Below, piece after piece: positions 7,131 through 15,245 of a stretch of DNA of 23,891 nt. The position numbers were made by a program, and so were the translations under genes. The notes beneath the pieces are model-generated. The model did no database searches and was not told the origin of the DNA. It was given only the letters and a program-made list of their open reading frames with translations. Positions within the stretch are counted from its first letter, which is position 1. Every line of letters begins with the position of its first letter. Location: NCBI GenBank assembly GCA_002380675.1, contig DFWB01000061.1:7313-31203 (forward strand), given 5' to 3'. Source of the DNA: Akkermansiaceae bacterium UBA4145 (GTDB taxonomy: Bacteria; Verrucomicrobiota; Verrucomicrobiia; Verrucomicrobiales; Akkermansiaceae).

Positions 7131-7580
7131 TCAGGAGTCTCCTGCTTCCGGGAGGCGCTCGGGTCCGAACCTCCGTCCCTGCCACCAGAGCGCGGCTATT
7201 CCCGCAAGGGCGATCACCGCGCCGAAGAATTCGCGCGATAGCTCAACCCGGGGATCAGCTGAGGACATGCTGACCTGCATCATGGTGAATTCGTCCTGAC
7301 CGAAAATGTTAATCCAGAGTCCCCAGCCGGTTTGTCCCATTTTGGCGATGCAGGCGACGGCCCCGAGCAGAAGAAGCCATGGTGAGGCGGAACGCTTTAT
7401 AAGGGTTAGAGCGAAAAGGGCGGATACCAGAGCATAAAAGCCAAGCCAGAGGGCAGCATCGAGACTGGAGGCACGGTGATAAACCGCCGGGTCGATGTCG
7501 TTGTACTGAAATACCGCAAAGGCGCCAAAAAGAGCCACTGCGAAGCTATTTAAGATACGGAGGGAGATGGGTAGTTTCAT
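7131..7580 (-). CDS. Small four-helix membrane protein, TMEM220-like
   Basis: 149 residues with four predicted membrane segments (about 7-24, 42-60, 66-86 and 118-135). The first helix is followed by FQYNDIDPAVYH, which fits the Q-x-NDPDP signature of the transmembrane family 220, and the C-terminal segment VELSREFFGAVIAL fits that family's conserved REF-G ending. The molecular function of the family is unknown to me. The gene is convergent with uvrB, with only 20 bp between the stop codons and no clear terminator, so the two transcripts probably overlap. No neighbour suggests a role. The ATG at 7580 lies directly before the first membrane segment and is the natural start. Confidence 0.65.
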   Translation of the reverse strand: MKLPISLRILNSFAVALFGAFAVFQYNDIDPAVYHRASSLDAALWLGFYALVSALFALTLIKRSASPWLLLLGAVACIAKMGQTGWGLWINIFGQDEFTMMQVSMSSADPRVELSREFFGAVIALAGIAALWWQGRRFGPERLPEAGDS

Positions 7581-7932
7581 GGAATGGAGCTAAGAATCCA
7601 AGGGCCCCGGGAGGCTTACGAATGAGCCATCTTGTCCCCTCGCAGGGAGGGTGGCAGCCCGATAAAGAGAGGTCAATCGGGCAGGAGCATTCCAGTTGGG
7701 GCGGTGAGAGCAATCTTGGTGTATGCGCGGAAGCACCCTATTTTTTACGCAAGAAGCAGGTGAGATCGCTTTGGAGACCAGATTTCTCCCCCAATCTGGG
7801 TAGGAAGAGTGCTCGATTGTGGGCTTCGCGTGCTTGAAACCCCCTTTTTCCTAGTATATTGACATTGATACTCGAACACCGTTCACTGCCGCTGCGCGGT
7901 GCCCTCGTGGGAGGGACTAACCTATCAACCGT
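7581..7932. promoter_or_regulatory. Intergenic region upstream of the DUF1549 gene, with one strong hairpin and an AT-rich promoter-like patch
   Basis: No protein-like frame is evident in these 352 bp. GCCCGAT (7657-7663) pairs perfectly with ATCGGGC (7676-7682) around a 12-nt loop. A -35/-10-like patch lies at about 7834-7864: TTGAAA, 15 bp, then TATATT, overlapping a TTGACA at 7859-7864. This is the likely promoter area for the DUF1549–DUF1501 pair and, on the other strand, for the TMEM220-like gene. No known riboswitch was recognised. The promoter elements are only approximate. Confidence 0.3.
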
Positions 7933-9858
7933 ATGCAAGCTCTCATGACCTCTATTTTCCGTTTCCTAGCGACAGGGTTCGCTGTTGGGCTCGCTTTCCC
8001 GGCGCTCGCGCAACAATCAGAGAACAAGGGCCCTGACATGGCCCTGCTCCAGAAGGCGGCCTTCAATATCGATAAACACGTCGCTAACCTCTACAAGAGG
8101 AAAAAGTTGAAGGTCCCTGAGGTTGTCGACGATGCGACTTTTCTCCGGCGGAGCTTTCTGGTGGCGGCAGGAAGAATCCCGACTCTGGCAGAGGCTCGTA
8201 TGTTTCTGGAGATCGAGGACGAGGATAAGCGGAGGATGCTCGCCAATTACCTGATGAGCGATAAGAATGATGGTTATCGCAGCTCAATGGTCAACTGGGT
8301 CAGTGACCTCCTCCGTCTCACGGACGAGTTCAACGAGGGTCAGGCAGCTCCTTATGTGGAGTTTGTTCATGAAGCCATGGGCAACAACATGCCTTGGAAT
8401 GACTTTGCCCGTCAGTTGCTCAGCGCGAAGGGCAGTGGATGGAGCGAGGGTAATGGAGCGGTAGGATATTTTGTCAGAGATAAGGGCATGCCCCTCGATA
8501 ACCTCTCAAATACCATGCGGATTTTCACCGGGGAGCGCATGGAATGTGCTCAGTGTCATGACGCGCCCTTCAACAAGTGGGAACGCATTCAGTTCTATGA
8601 GTTAGCGGCCTTTACCAACGGACAGCAGGAAATTAACCGGGGTCCGTGGAACAGCGTGTGGCGTGAGGTGCGGGATGCAAAAGAGGAGCGAACAGAGTTC
8701 GGGCGTCTCGTAGAATGGATTGGAGACAACGTGAACTACTTCACTCTTGGAGGTGGAGGTAAGGGACGCATCAAGCTTCCCAGTGATTACCAGTATCGTG
8801 ATGGAGATCCCGGAGAGATGATCGGGGGAAAGACGCATTTCGGAAAAAGAATCCGCTCTTCAGAGCGCCGGGATGACGACACTGCCCGTGATGACTTCGC
8901 GAATTGGATGGTGACTGCCAATGACAACTTCACGTCCGTCATCGTAAATCGGATGTGGCAGCGCATCATGGGCAAGGGAATCTATGAGCCTGTAGACGAA
9001 TACAAAGAGTCGAAGAAGACGATTACCCCGGAGCTCATGGATTATCTCATCAGCCTGATGAAGGATGACCTGAACTACGACCTTCGGGCGTTTCAGCATG
9101 TGCTCCTGCTGACTAAGAATTTTCAGTTTGCTGCTAACCCACAGGCTTTTGAGGCTGGGATGCCACAGGCATTCAATGGCCGTCAGATTGAACGCATGAG
9201 TGCGGAGCAGGTCTGGGACTCGCTGGTCACCCTGACCGCTGGAAATCCTGATCAGCTCCCCAAGAGGCGGTTCAGTGACACAGTCTACTACCGGGGCAAG
9301 CCCGTGCTGGTAGGGCAGAAGACTATGGCTCAACTCAGTAAGGAGCTCCTCGCGATCCAGAAGGTTGACGAATACAAATCTTACGTTTCGCAGTTACTAT
9401 CCTCGATCAAGGCGGGTAACTCAGGAGCAAGTAGCGAGGCCATGATGGCGATGCAGCGCGCCGGGCGCCCGGGGCCTGCGAGCGGCATGGCAAGAGCGTC
9501 TGAACTTCCGGCTCCGGCGCCGAATGGCCACCTTCTCCGGATGTTTGGTTCCTCGGATCGTGATCTGATCGATTCGGCAACTCGGGAACCCAACATGGCG
9601 CAGGTGCTCTCCGTCATGAATGGTTACGTAGAGAAGATGGTGGTCAGCAACCGGAGTTCAGCTGTTTACAAGGCTCTTGAAGCGGGGACATCCGATCGCG
9701 ACAAGGTTCGCTTTCTCTACTACTCAATCCTGAGTCGCTCTCCCACGCCGGAGGAGATGGCTCTTCTGATGCGCGACGTCATAGACGGCAGCACAGAGAG
9801 TTATGAAAACCTGACGTCGGCCCTGATTTCCACCCACGAGTTTATATTTGTCCAGTAA
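7933..9858 (+). CDS. Secreted DUF1549/DUF1553 domain protein (planctomycete/verrucomicrobial family)
   Basis: A 641-residue exported protein. A Sec signal peptide covers residues 1-27 (SIFRFLATGFAVGLAFPALA, cut near ALAQ). The DUF1549 domain occupies about 35-250 and DUF1553 about 330-640, ending in a DUF1553-like segment with ILSRSPTPEEM and STHEFIFVQ. The domain's conserved CxxCH is present as ECAQCHDAPF (Cys205, Cys208, His209), a possible c-type haem or metal site. The family usually reads CHDHPF; here Ala replaces the second His. The biochemical role is unknown. Homologues in Planctomycetes and Verrucomicrobia are almost always followed by a DUF1501 gene, as here (26 bp to the preferred DUF1501 start). 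The separate cytochrome-like domain carried by many relatives is absent. A second ATG at 7945 also leaves a good signal peptide. Confidence 0.9.
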   Translation: MQALMTSIFRFLATGFAVGLAFPALAQQSENKGPDMALLQKAAFNIDKHVANLYKRKKLKVPEVVDDATFLRRSFLVAAGRIPTLAEARMFLEIEDEDKRRMLANYLMSDKNDGYRSSMVNWVSDLLRLTDEFNEGQAAPYVEFVHEAMGNNMPWNDFARQLLSAKGSGWSEGNGAVGYFVRDKGMPLDNLSNTMRIFTGERMECAQCHDAPFNKWERIQFYELAAFTNGQQEINRGPWNSVWREVRDAKEERTEFGRLVEWIGDNVNYFTLGGGGKGRIKLPSDYQYRDGDPGEMIGGKTHFGKRIRSSERRDDDTARDDFANWMVTANDNFTSVIVNRMWQRIMGKGIYEPVDEYKESKKTITPELMDYLISLMKDDLNYDLRAFQHVLLLTKNFQFAANPQAFEAGMPQAFNGRQIERMSAEQVWDSLVTLTAGNPDQLPKRRFSDTVYYRGKPVLVGQKTMAQLSKELLAIQKVDEYKSYVSQLLSSIKAGNSGASSEAMMAMQRAGRPGPASGMARASELPAPAPNGHLLRMFGSSDRDLIDSATREPNMAQVLSVMNGYVEKMVVSNRSSAVYKALEAGTSDRDKVRFLYYSILSRSPTPEEMALLMRDVIDGSTESYENLTSALISTHEFIFVQ

Positions 9859-9883
9859 GCACCCTAACCCATCACAACCGCAG

Positions 9884-11209
9884 ATGAACACACAAGTATT
9901 CAAGAAGCAGGATGAGCTGACCCGTCGCCAGATCATGGCGAATGCAGCCCGTTCATATCTCGGAGTCACAGTCGCTCCAATGCTGGGAGGAACCCTTGCT
10001 ACCGGCGCACTGGGAGCTCCTAAGAAGGGAGTTGGACCAGGTAAGGTTGCAGAGCATGTCATTTTTCTGAACATGCAGGGCGGCATGAGTCATCTCGATA
10101 CGTTTGACCCCAAGCCTCGTAACAAAGAGGTGCAGGGCCCCGTGGAGGCGATCCCCACGAGTGGCGACTACGAGGTTTCGCAGTATCTCCCGGAGTTTGC
10201 CAAGATTGCGGACAAGGCCTGTGTGATCCGGTCGATGAGTTCCACGCAGGGTGCGCACGAGCAGGGTCAATACATGCTTCACCGCAGCTACCAGCCGCGG
10301 GGAACGATCGTTCATCCTGCCATCGGTTCATGGATCGTCCGGCACAAGGGGCGCAAGAATGCGACTCTTCCCGGGTTTGTTACGGTTGGAACCAACCCCA
10401 AGAATGCCTCGGCTGGTTTCTTCGGCGCCGAGTTCCAAGGAGTCCCGCTGGGGCGGCCCGATGAGGGTCTTAAGGATTCGAAACGGCCGAATTCGGTGAG
10501 TGAGGAAGATTTTACCAAGCGCCTCGCTATTGCAGACGTTCTGAACAAGAAGTTTCATGAGACGTATAAGTCCCCTGATGTGAAGTCCTATGACAGCCTG
10601 TATGATGAGGCCGTTAATCTCATGAAGAGTGAAGATTTGAAGGCCTTTGACATCAAGCGTGAACCAAGTGCTACGCGTTCGAAATATGGGAACGACCGTT
10701 TTGCCCAGGGCTGCCTTCTCGCGCGCCGGTTGGTAGAAGTGGGAGTGCGGTTTGTGGAAGTCGGTCTTGGGGGATGGGATACCCACTATGATAATTTCAA
10801 TTCCGTAGAGGCACGCGCAGCAGTCCTCGACAAGGGTTTCTCAACCCTTATCGCTGACTTGGAGGACAAGGGACTCCTCGACACCACTCTGGTGGTGATC
10901 GGAACGGAATTTGGTCGGACACCGCACATTGTTACAGAGCATAACAATGGACGCGATCACCACCCAGCCTGCTTCTCAGCTGTGATGGCCGGAGCAGGAG
11001 TCAACGGTGGAACTACCTACGGGAAATCCGATAAGGAAGCCCGTCGCCCCGATTCAGACCCAGTAACCGTGCAGGACTTCAATGCCACTATCGGGTATGC
11101 GCTAGGGATTGATTCTCACAAGATCCTCCACTCTCCGAGTGGGCGTCCGTTCCGGATGGCTGGTGCGGAGAAGGGCCTTGGAACGCCCGTGAAGAGTATC
11201 TTTGTTTAG
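9884..11209 (+). CDS. DUF1501 family protein with Tat-like leader, partner of the DUF1549/DUF1553 protein
   Basis: 441 residues from the preferred ATG at 9884. An in-frame TTG at 9848 lies inside the preceding gene and would only add 12 polar residues. The N-terminus has a twin-arginine-like signal (LTRRQIMANAARSYLGV, then a weakly hydrophobic stretch), common in this family. DUF1501 is related to the alkaline-phosphatase/sulfatase fold. Conserved segments are visible: HVIFLNMQGGMSHLDTFDPKP, GWDTHYDNF, TLVVIGTEFGRTP and GRDHHP, which carry probable metal-binding Asp and His residues. It follows the DUF1549/DUF1553 gene closely and the two are likely co-transcribed, with an intrinsic terminator right after it. 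The substrate is unknown. The partners have different export signals: Sec for the first, Tat-like for this one. Confidence 0.9.
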   Translation: MNTQVFKKQDELTRRQIMANAARSYLGVTVAPMLGGTLATGALGAPKKGVGPGKVAEHVIFLNMQGGMSHLDTFDPKPRNKEVQGPVEAIPTSGDYEVSQYLPEFAKIADKACVIRSMSSTQGAHEQGQYMLHRSYQPRGTIVHPAIGSWIVRHKGRKNATLPGFVTVGTNPKNASAGFFGAEFQGVPLGRPDEGLKDSKRPNSVSEEDFTKRLAIADVLNKKFHETYKSPDVKSYDSLYDEAVNLMKSEDLKAFDIKREPSATRSKYGNDRFAQGCLLARRLVEVGVRFVEVGLGGWDTHYDNFNSVEARAAVLDKGFSTLIADLEDKGLLDTTLVVIGTEFGRTPHIVTEHNNGRDHHPACFSAVMAGAGVNGGTTYGKSDKEARRPDSDPVTVQDFNATIGYALGIDSHKILHSPSGRPFRMAGAEKGLGTPVKSIFV

Positions 11210-11242
11210 GGTCTCAGGGCGAAAGATTACAATTTCAATAAG

Positions 11243-11273
11243 AAGGTGCCCCCGGTAGGTGGCACCTTTTTTT
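11243..11273 (+). terminator. Rho-independent terminator after the DUF1501 gene
   Basis: AAGGTGCC (11243-11250) pairs with GGCACCTT (11261-11268) around a 10-nt loop, followed directly by a T run to 11273. It lies 34 bp after the DUF1501 stop and should end the DUF1549–DUF1501 transcript. Confidence 0.88.
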
Positions 11274-11505
11274 ATTTCATCACCTCAGTATTGGTTGCCG
11301 GGTGAGTATCTCTTTCATCAGCAGGGTGCGATGCCACGGGATTCGCCCAAAGAGGCTCGGGATCTAAAAAATACCCTGTTTTTTCTTGTGGGAAGGTGTT
11401 TGAAGTGCAAATTATTAAGGTAAGTTAATTAAATAGGAGGCCGATTCGAATTGGTCTCAGGGCCGAATAAGCCCCACAGAATTTAAGGCGAGTGCGTTGT
11501 GCGAT
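11274..11505 (+). ncRNA. Possible small RNA or deoC leader between two terminators
   Basis: This stretch, with 11541-11692, is the non-coding gap between DUF1501 and deoC. Because transcription of DUF1501 already stops at 11273, the second strong terminator at 11506-11539 needs its own transcript. That transcript could start around the AT-rich patch 11400-11436: a TTGAAG at 11400-11405 with TA-rich -10 candidates 15-19 bp later. It would give an RNA of roughly 100-140 nt. It contains a near-palindrome at 11441-11454 and no convincing reading frame. I recognise no known RNA family. Alternatives are a terminator serving minus-strand transcription or an attenuator of deoC. Confidence 0.3.
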
Positions 11506-11539
11506 AAAAAGAGGGCGGTCTTCGGACTGCCCTCTTTTT
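11506..11539. terminator. Bidirectional intrinsic terminator with UUCG tetraloop
   Basis: A 15-bp stem (11506-11520 with 11525-11539, one G·T pair) closes a C(TTCG)G tetraloop. It is flanked by five A on the left and five T on the right, so it can terminate transcription in both directions. It lies about 150 bp upstream of deoC and about 240 bp after the terminator of the previous gene. Confidence 0.92.
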
Positions 11540-11692
11540 CGTATCGAGCTATTGCAGTAAGTAGATTGGACCTGCGAAACCCTTCTTCGGGCAAGGCCGG
11601 GGGGCCAGAGCGAATGCGCTTTCCTGAAATTCCCCTGATAGTTCTATCGCCTTGCCCTTCTTTAAACCCTTACCTAGGTTCCCTCCCCGCGC

Positions 11693-12607
11693 ATGTCTGC
11701 CAGTCCGCCTATTTTTCCGGATCTCCGGATGCTTTCGACCATCGATCAGGTGGGAGTGGAGGAGCGTGCGCGGCGTTTCCAGACGCGAAGCATCAAGAGT
11801 GAGAGTAAACTTTCTGCCCTGAAACTTGCGGTTACGATGTTAGATGTCACGACCTTGGAGGGCAAGGACAGCCCGGGGAAGGTCAAGCAGCTGTGTGCCA
11901 AGGCCAAGCGGCCATTGCCGGAGGATCCGTCTATCGGTCCGGCAGCGGCAATTTGTGTCTATCCCCGGCTGGTAAGGGTGGCGAAGGAGGCCGTGGCGCA
12001 AAGTGGAGTCAAGGTCGCCAGCGTTGCTACGGGTTTTCCGAGTGGCCAGAGTCGTCTGAAGGAGCGCCTCTCGGAGATCCGCTATGCTGTTGGAGCGGGT
12101 GCTGATGAAATTGATATGGTGATTTCGAGGGGAAAGCTCCTGCATGGGGCTTTTCGAAGCATCTTCGACGAAATTGTCCGGTGTAAGGAAGCCTGTGGCG
12201 GGGCTCATCTAAAGGTGATCCTCGAGACCGGAGAGCTGCAGACCTACGATACCGTACGCATTGCGAGTGAGATTGCGATGGCTGCAGGAGCGGATTTCAT
12301 CAAGACCTCAACTGGCAAGATTCAGCCTGCGGCAACCCTGCCCGTGACCCTTGTTATGTTGGAAGCAATTCAGGACTACCATGACCGGACGGGTCGAATG
12401 GTGGGGATGAAGCCTGCAGGAGGAATTAGTGATGCCAAGACCGCGATACACTATCTTGTCATGCTTAAGGAGACTCTGGGTAAGGAGTGGCTCACGAGTC
12501 GTTGGTTCCGCTTTGGTGCCAGTTCCCTGACAAATGACCTCCTCATGCAGATCCGCAAACAGCAAACGGGCCGTTACCAGTCGGCAGATTATTTTACCAA
12601 GGACTGA
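11693..12607 (+). CDS. deoC: Deoxyribose-phosphate aldolase, long (eukaryote-like) type
   Basis: 304 residues; converts 2-deoxy-D-ribose 5-phosphate to acetaldehyde and D-glyceraldehyde 3-phosphate, the last step of deoxynucleoside breakdown, in the cytoplasm. The class I aldolase site is intact: Schiff-base Lys204 in DFIKTSTGK, proton-relay Lys240 in GMKPAGGIS, and Asp141 in DEIDMVI. Also seen are FRFGASSL in the phosphate-binding region and the substrate-side ICVYP. Compared with E. coli DeoC (259 residues) it has extra N-terminal residues and a C-terminal GRYQSADYF tail, like the animal DERA type. The ATG at 11693 follows a long leader with its own terminator. The next gene starts only 5 nt after the stop, so it heads an operon with two ALDH-family genes that could consume the acetaldehyde. 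Confidence 0.96.
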   Translation: MSASPPIFPDLRMLSTIDQVGVEERARRFQTRSIKSESKLSALKLAVTMLDVTTLEGKDSPGKVKQLCAKAKRPLPEDPSIGPAAAICVYPRLVRVAKEAVAQSGVKVASVATGFPSGQSRLKERLSEIRYAVGAGADEIDMVISRGKLLHGAFRSIFDEIVRCKEACGGAHLKVILETGELQTYDTVRIASEIAMAAGADFIKTSTGKIQPAATLPVTLVMLEAIQDYHDRTGRMVGMKPAGGISDAKTAIHYLVMLKETLGKEWLTSRWFRFGASSLTNDLLMQIRKQQTGRYQSADYFTKD

Positions 12608-12612
12608 ATAGA

Positions 12613-14130
12613 ATGCCAGAAGCACAGGATAAAGGGGCTGCAGGATCGAAGACTAAGAACGCGAGCCCGGGTAAAAATAAGAGCCGCCACGATTTCGTGG
12701 AGGGAGATCGCTATGCGCCGGCTCCTGAGAATAGCGAGCACGTCGTGCTGAAAGAGAGCTATGACTTTTATATCGGTGGTGAGTGGTTGCGCGCACCGAA
12801 GCGAACCGAGACCCGGAATCCCGCAACAGGCGAAGTCCTCGCCGAGGTAGGTGAAGCCGGCCCGGGAATGGTCAAGAAGGCGGTAGCTGCCGCGAGGAAA
12901 GCCTATGAGCAGACATGGTCCACAATGCCCGGGCGCGAGCGCGGCAAATACCTCTTCCGTCTGGCCCGTCTTATCCAGGAGCGGTCCCGTGAATTCGCGG
13001 TGGTGGAGACTATGGATGGAGGTAAACCTATCAGGGAGAGTCGTGATATCGACCTGCCTCTGGTCGCTGCGCATTTCTTTTACTACGCGGGATGGGCGGA
13101 CAAGCTTGATTACGCGTTTCCCGGTCGGACCGCTCACTCGATTGGTGTTATCGGGCAGGTTATTCCGTGGAATTTCCCTCTTCTCATGGCAGCGTGGAAG
13201 CTGGCGCCAGCACTTGCCTGTGGGAATACGGTTGTGATTAAGCCGGCAGAGACCACCCCCCTGACGGCTCTTAAACTTGCTGAACTGATCGAGGAAGCGG
13301 GCTTCCCTCCGGGAGTTGTGAATGTCCTTACTGGAGGAGGAAAGACTGGGCGTCATTTGGTCCGCCATCCTGATATCGACAAAGTGGCATTCACAGGGTC
13401 GACCGAAGTGGGGAAAATGATTCAGAGGGATCTTGCGGGAACCGGGAGGCGCTACACCCTGGAGCTTGGTGGCAAGGCCGCAAATATTATCTTTGATGAT
13501 GCGCCGGTGAATCAGGCCGTGGAGGGTATCGTGAACGGAATTTTCTTTAACCAGGGTCACGTATGCTGTGCGGGGTCGCGTCTGTTTGTGCAGGAAGGAA
13601 TCGCGGATACAGTGGTTCGAAAGCTTAAGCGCAGGATGGACAATCTTGTCCTGGGTGACCCCCTCGATAAGAATACGGATGTGGGTGCGATCAATTCGCA
13701 GGAACAATTGGATCGAATCAAGGTATTGGTGGATTCCGGGAAAGAGGAGGGAGCGAAATGCTGGCAGAGTGGTCAGAAGCTTCCGCGCAAGGGGTTCTGG
13801 TTTAAGCCCACGATCTTCACGGAATGCGCCCAGAGTCACCAGATTGTCCAAAAGGAAATCTTTGGTCCTGTCCTTGCGATACAGACCTTCCGAACACCGG
13901 AGGAAGCCGTTGAAAAGGCCAACAATACACCGTATGGCCTGAGTGGTGGAGTCTGGACGGACAAGGGTTCGAAGATTTTCAAGATTACGAGTCAGATTCG
14001 TGCTGGGGTCCTCTGGGCTAACACCTTTAACAAGTTCGATCCGGCTTCGCCCTTCGGGGGATATAAGGAAAGTGGGCTGGGCCGGGAGGGAGGCCTTCAA
14101 GGTCTGGCGCCGTATCTGGATCTTCACTAG
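12613..14130 (+). CDS. Catalytic aldehyde dehydrogenase, corresponds to the N-terminal half of ALDH16
   Basis: 505 residues; NAD(P)-dependent oxidation of an aldehyde to the acid, cytoplasmic. Residues 1-30 are a charged, low-complexity tail, and the ALDH fold starts near 45 (DFYIGGEWL). The key residues are present: Asn187 (VIPWNFP), Lys210 (VVIKPAE), the Rossmann loop GSTEVG (262-267), general base Glu284 (LELGGK) and nucleophile Cys318 (FNQGHVCCAGSR). The cofactor segment IFGPV and the end FGGYKESGLGREGG are also seen. The start is 5 nt after the deoC stop, so coupling is likely. The next gene is a truncated ALDH, and the order deoC–ALDH–ALDH-like plus the C-terminal GLAPYL match the ALDH16 arrangement as two genes. 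Acetaldehyde from DeoC is the natural guess for substrate. Confidence 0.92.
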   Translation: MPEAQDKGAAGSKTKNASPGKNKSRHDFVEGDRYAPAPENSEHVVLKESYDFYIGGEWLRAPKRTETRNPATGEVLAEVGEAGPGMVKKAVAAARKAYEQTWSTMPGRERGKYLFRLARLIQERSREFAVVETMDGGKPIRESRDIDLPLVAAHFFYYAGWADKLDYAFPGRTAHSIGVIGQVIPWNFPLLMAAWKLAPALACGNTVVIKPAETTPLTALKLAELIEEAGFPPGVVNVLTGGGKTGRHLVRHPDIDKVAFTGSTEVGKMIQRDLAGTGRRYTLELGGKAANIIFDDAPVNQAVEGIVNGIFFNQGHVCCAGSRLFVQEGIADTVVRKLKRRMDNLVLGDPLDKNTDVGAINSQEQLDRIKVLVDSGKEEGAKCWQSGQKLPRKGFWFKPTIFTECAQSHQIVQKEIFGPVLAIQTFRTPEEAVEKANNTPYGLSGGVWTDKGSKIFKITSQIRAGVLWANTFNKFDPASPFGGYKESGLGREGGLQGLAPYLDLH

Positions 14131-14168
14131 GGCTCACAAAAGGAATTCATTATCCAAGACTTCGAATC

Positions 14169-15026
14169 ATGGCCGCCAAGAATCGATTAGTAGTAAACAA
14201 GACCTACAAGCTCTACCTTGGAGGAAAGTTTCCGCGTAGCGAGTCGGGGCGCTACTATGAAGTCAAGGGGCGTAAAGGCGCTCTTCTGGCGAATGCCTCA
14301 AGAGCCAGCCGCAAGGATTTTCGTAATGCAGTGGTGGCCGCCCGCAAGGCGTGGTCTGGGTGGAACGATACATCGGCCTATCTCCGGGGACAGATCTTGT
14401 ATCGTATTGCAGAAATGCTGGAGGGGCGAACCGAGCAATTTGAGGAGGAGCTGCGGCTCCAGGGGTCTACCCCTTCTGCTGCGAGAAAGGAAGTCACCAA
14501 GGCCGTAGACCTTCTGGTTCATTACGCGGGATGGAGTGACAAGTATCAATCCCTTTTCTCCAGCGTAAATCCGGTATCAACCCCGCATTTTAACTTTTCG
14601 GTGCCAGAGCCCACCGGAATTGTTGCGGTGGCGGCGCCGGAGGCTCGCAGCCTGCTTGGACTGTGCTCGGCCATTGCGCCAATCCTGAGCGGAGGGAATA
14701 CCAGTGTCGTTCTTGCATCAAACTCAAAGCCTCTTTGTGCGATCACACTTGCGGAGGTACTCAACAGTTCGGATGTTCCGGCTGGGGTGGTGAATATACT
14801 CACCGGATTCCGGGATGAATTGCTGCCTCAGTTCGCGGAGCATATGGACGTGAACGCCCTCCTTCTCTGCTCTGACGAGGAAGAGGAGGCCAAGATGGCA
14901 GGTAAGAGGGCGGCGGAGAACCTCAAGAGAGTGGTTTCTCATCCGGATAGTCCACTGGAAGAGGACCCTTATCACATTCTCGATTTCCAAGAGATTAAGA
15001 CGACTTGGCACCCGGTTGGAGTGTAA
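14169..15026 (+). CDS. Truncated, non-catalytic ALDH-like protein, corresponds to the C-terminal half of ALDH16
   Basis: 285 residues. The fold begins like an ALDH (TYKLYLGGKFPRSESGRYYEV, then VVAARKAWSGW, RIAEML, HYAGWSDKY, VPEPTGIVAV and PAGVVNILTG). It stops before any catalytic-Cys domain could form. PWN is replaced by a sequence with PEA (VAAPEARS), and the cofactor Lys of VVIKP is replaced (SVVLASNSKP). So it should neither bind NAD normally nor catalyse. This is what the second domain of ALDH16 looks like, where a pseudo-ALDH domain packs on the catalytic domain. The gene starts 38 bp after the catalytic ALDH stop and is probably its structural partner. It is not a degraded pseudogene: the frame is clean and family-specific motifs are kept. 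Confidence 0.85.
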   Translation: MAAKNRLVVNKTYKLYLGGKFPRSESGRYYEVKGRKGALLANASRASRKDFRNAVVAARKAWSGWNDTSAYLRGQILYRIAEMLEGRTEQFEEELRLQGSTPSAARKEVTKAVDLLVHYAGWSDKYQSLFSSVNPVSTPHFNFSVPEPTGIVAVAAPEARSLLGLCSAIAPILSGGNTSVVLASNSKPLCAITLAEVLNSSDVPAGVVNILTGFRDELLPQFAEHMDVNALLLCSDEEEEAKMAGKRAAENLKRVVSHPDSPLEEDPYHILDFQEIKTTWHPVGV

Positions 15027-15131
15027 GAACGGGGGGAGACTAAGGGGTTCCCCTGGAGGGAAAGATTGGCCTCTTGCTCTGGTGATTGCGGGAGTGCTTT
15101 GGCTCTGTTGCCGTTGGATGGAGAGGCCTTC

Positions 15132-15146
15132 ATTGGATAAAAACTT
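15132..15146. repeat. Short inverted repeat AACTT-TGTAC-AAGTT upstream of the moxR-like gene
   Basis: AACTT (15132-15136) and AAGTT (15142-15146) are inverted around TGTAC, about 100 bp before the MoxR start, in the 219-bp gap after the ALDH-like gene. It sits in the most AT-rich part of that gap and could be an operator or part of the promoter for the MoxR operon. It is short and could be chance. Confidence 0.25.
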
Positions 15147-15245
15147 TGTACAAGTTAAGCAACCACCCCTAGTCCCTTATCTTTCGAGGGCTATCGCGAA
15201 ATTCCTCTTGAGAAAATCGGGTTTGGAGGGCCGTATAACGTTTAT

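Noticed and set aside
9848..9883. TTG start for the DUF1501 gene
   Set aside because: It lies inside the upstream gene and adds 12 polar residues before the Tat-like leader; the ATG at 9884 gives the family-typical N-terminus.
11441..11454. T-loop-like sequence CCGATTCGAATTGG suggesting a tRNA
   Set aside because: The flanking bases do not form a 5-bp T stem, and no acceptor, D or anticodon arm could be found around it.
12589..14127. 512-codon open frame antisense to the aldehyde dehydrogenase
   Set aside because: The plus strand encodes an ALDH with all catalytic motifs over the same span. The antisense product has no recognisable domain and arises from the codon bias of the real gene.
14169..15026. 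Interpretation of the short ALDH-like gene as a decayed pseudogene
   Set aside because: The frame is clean, family motifs are kept, and the truncation point and residue losses match the known inactive domain of ALDH16.
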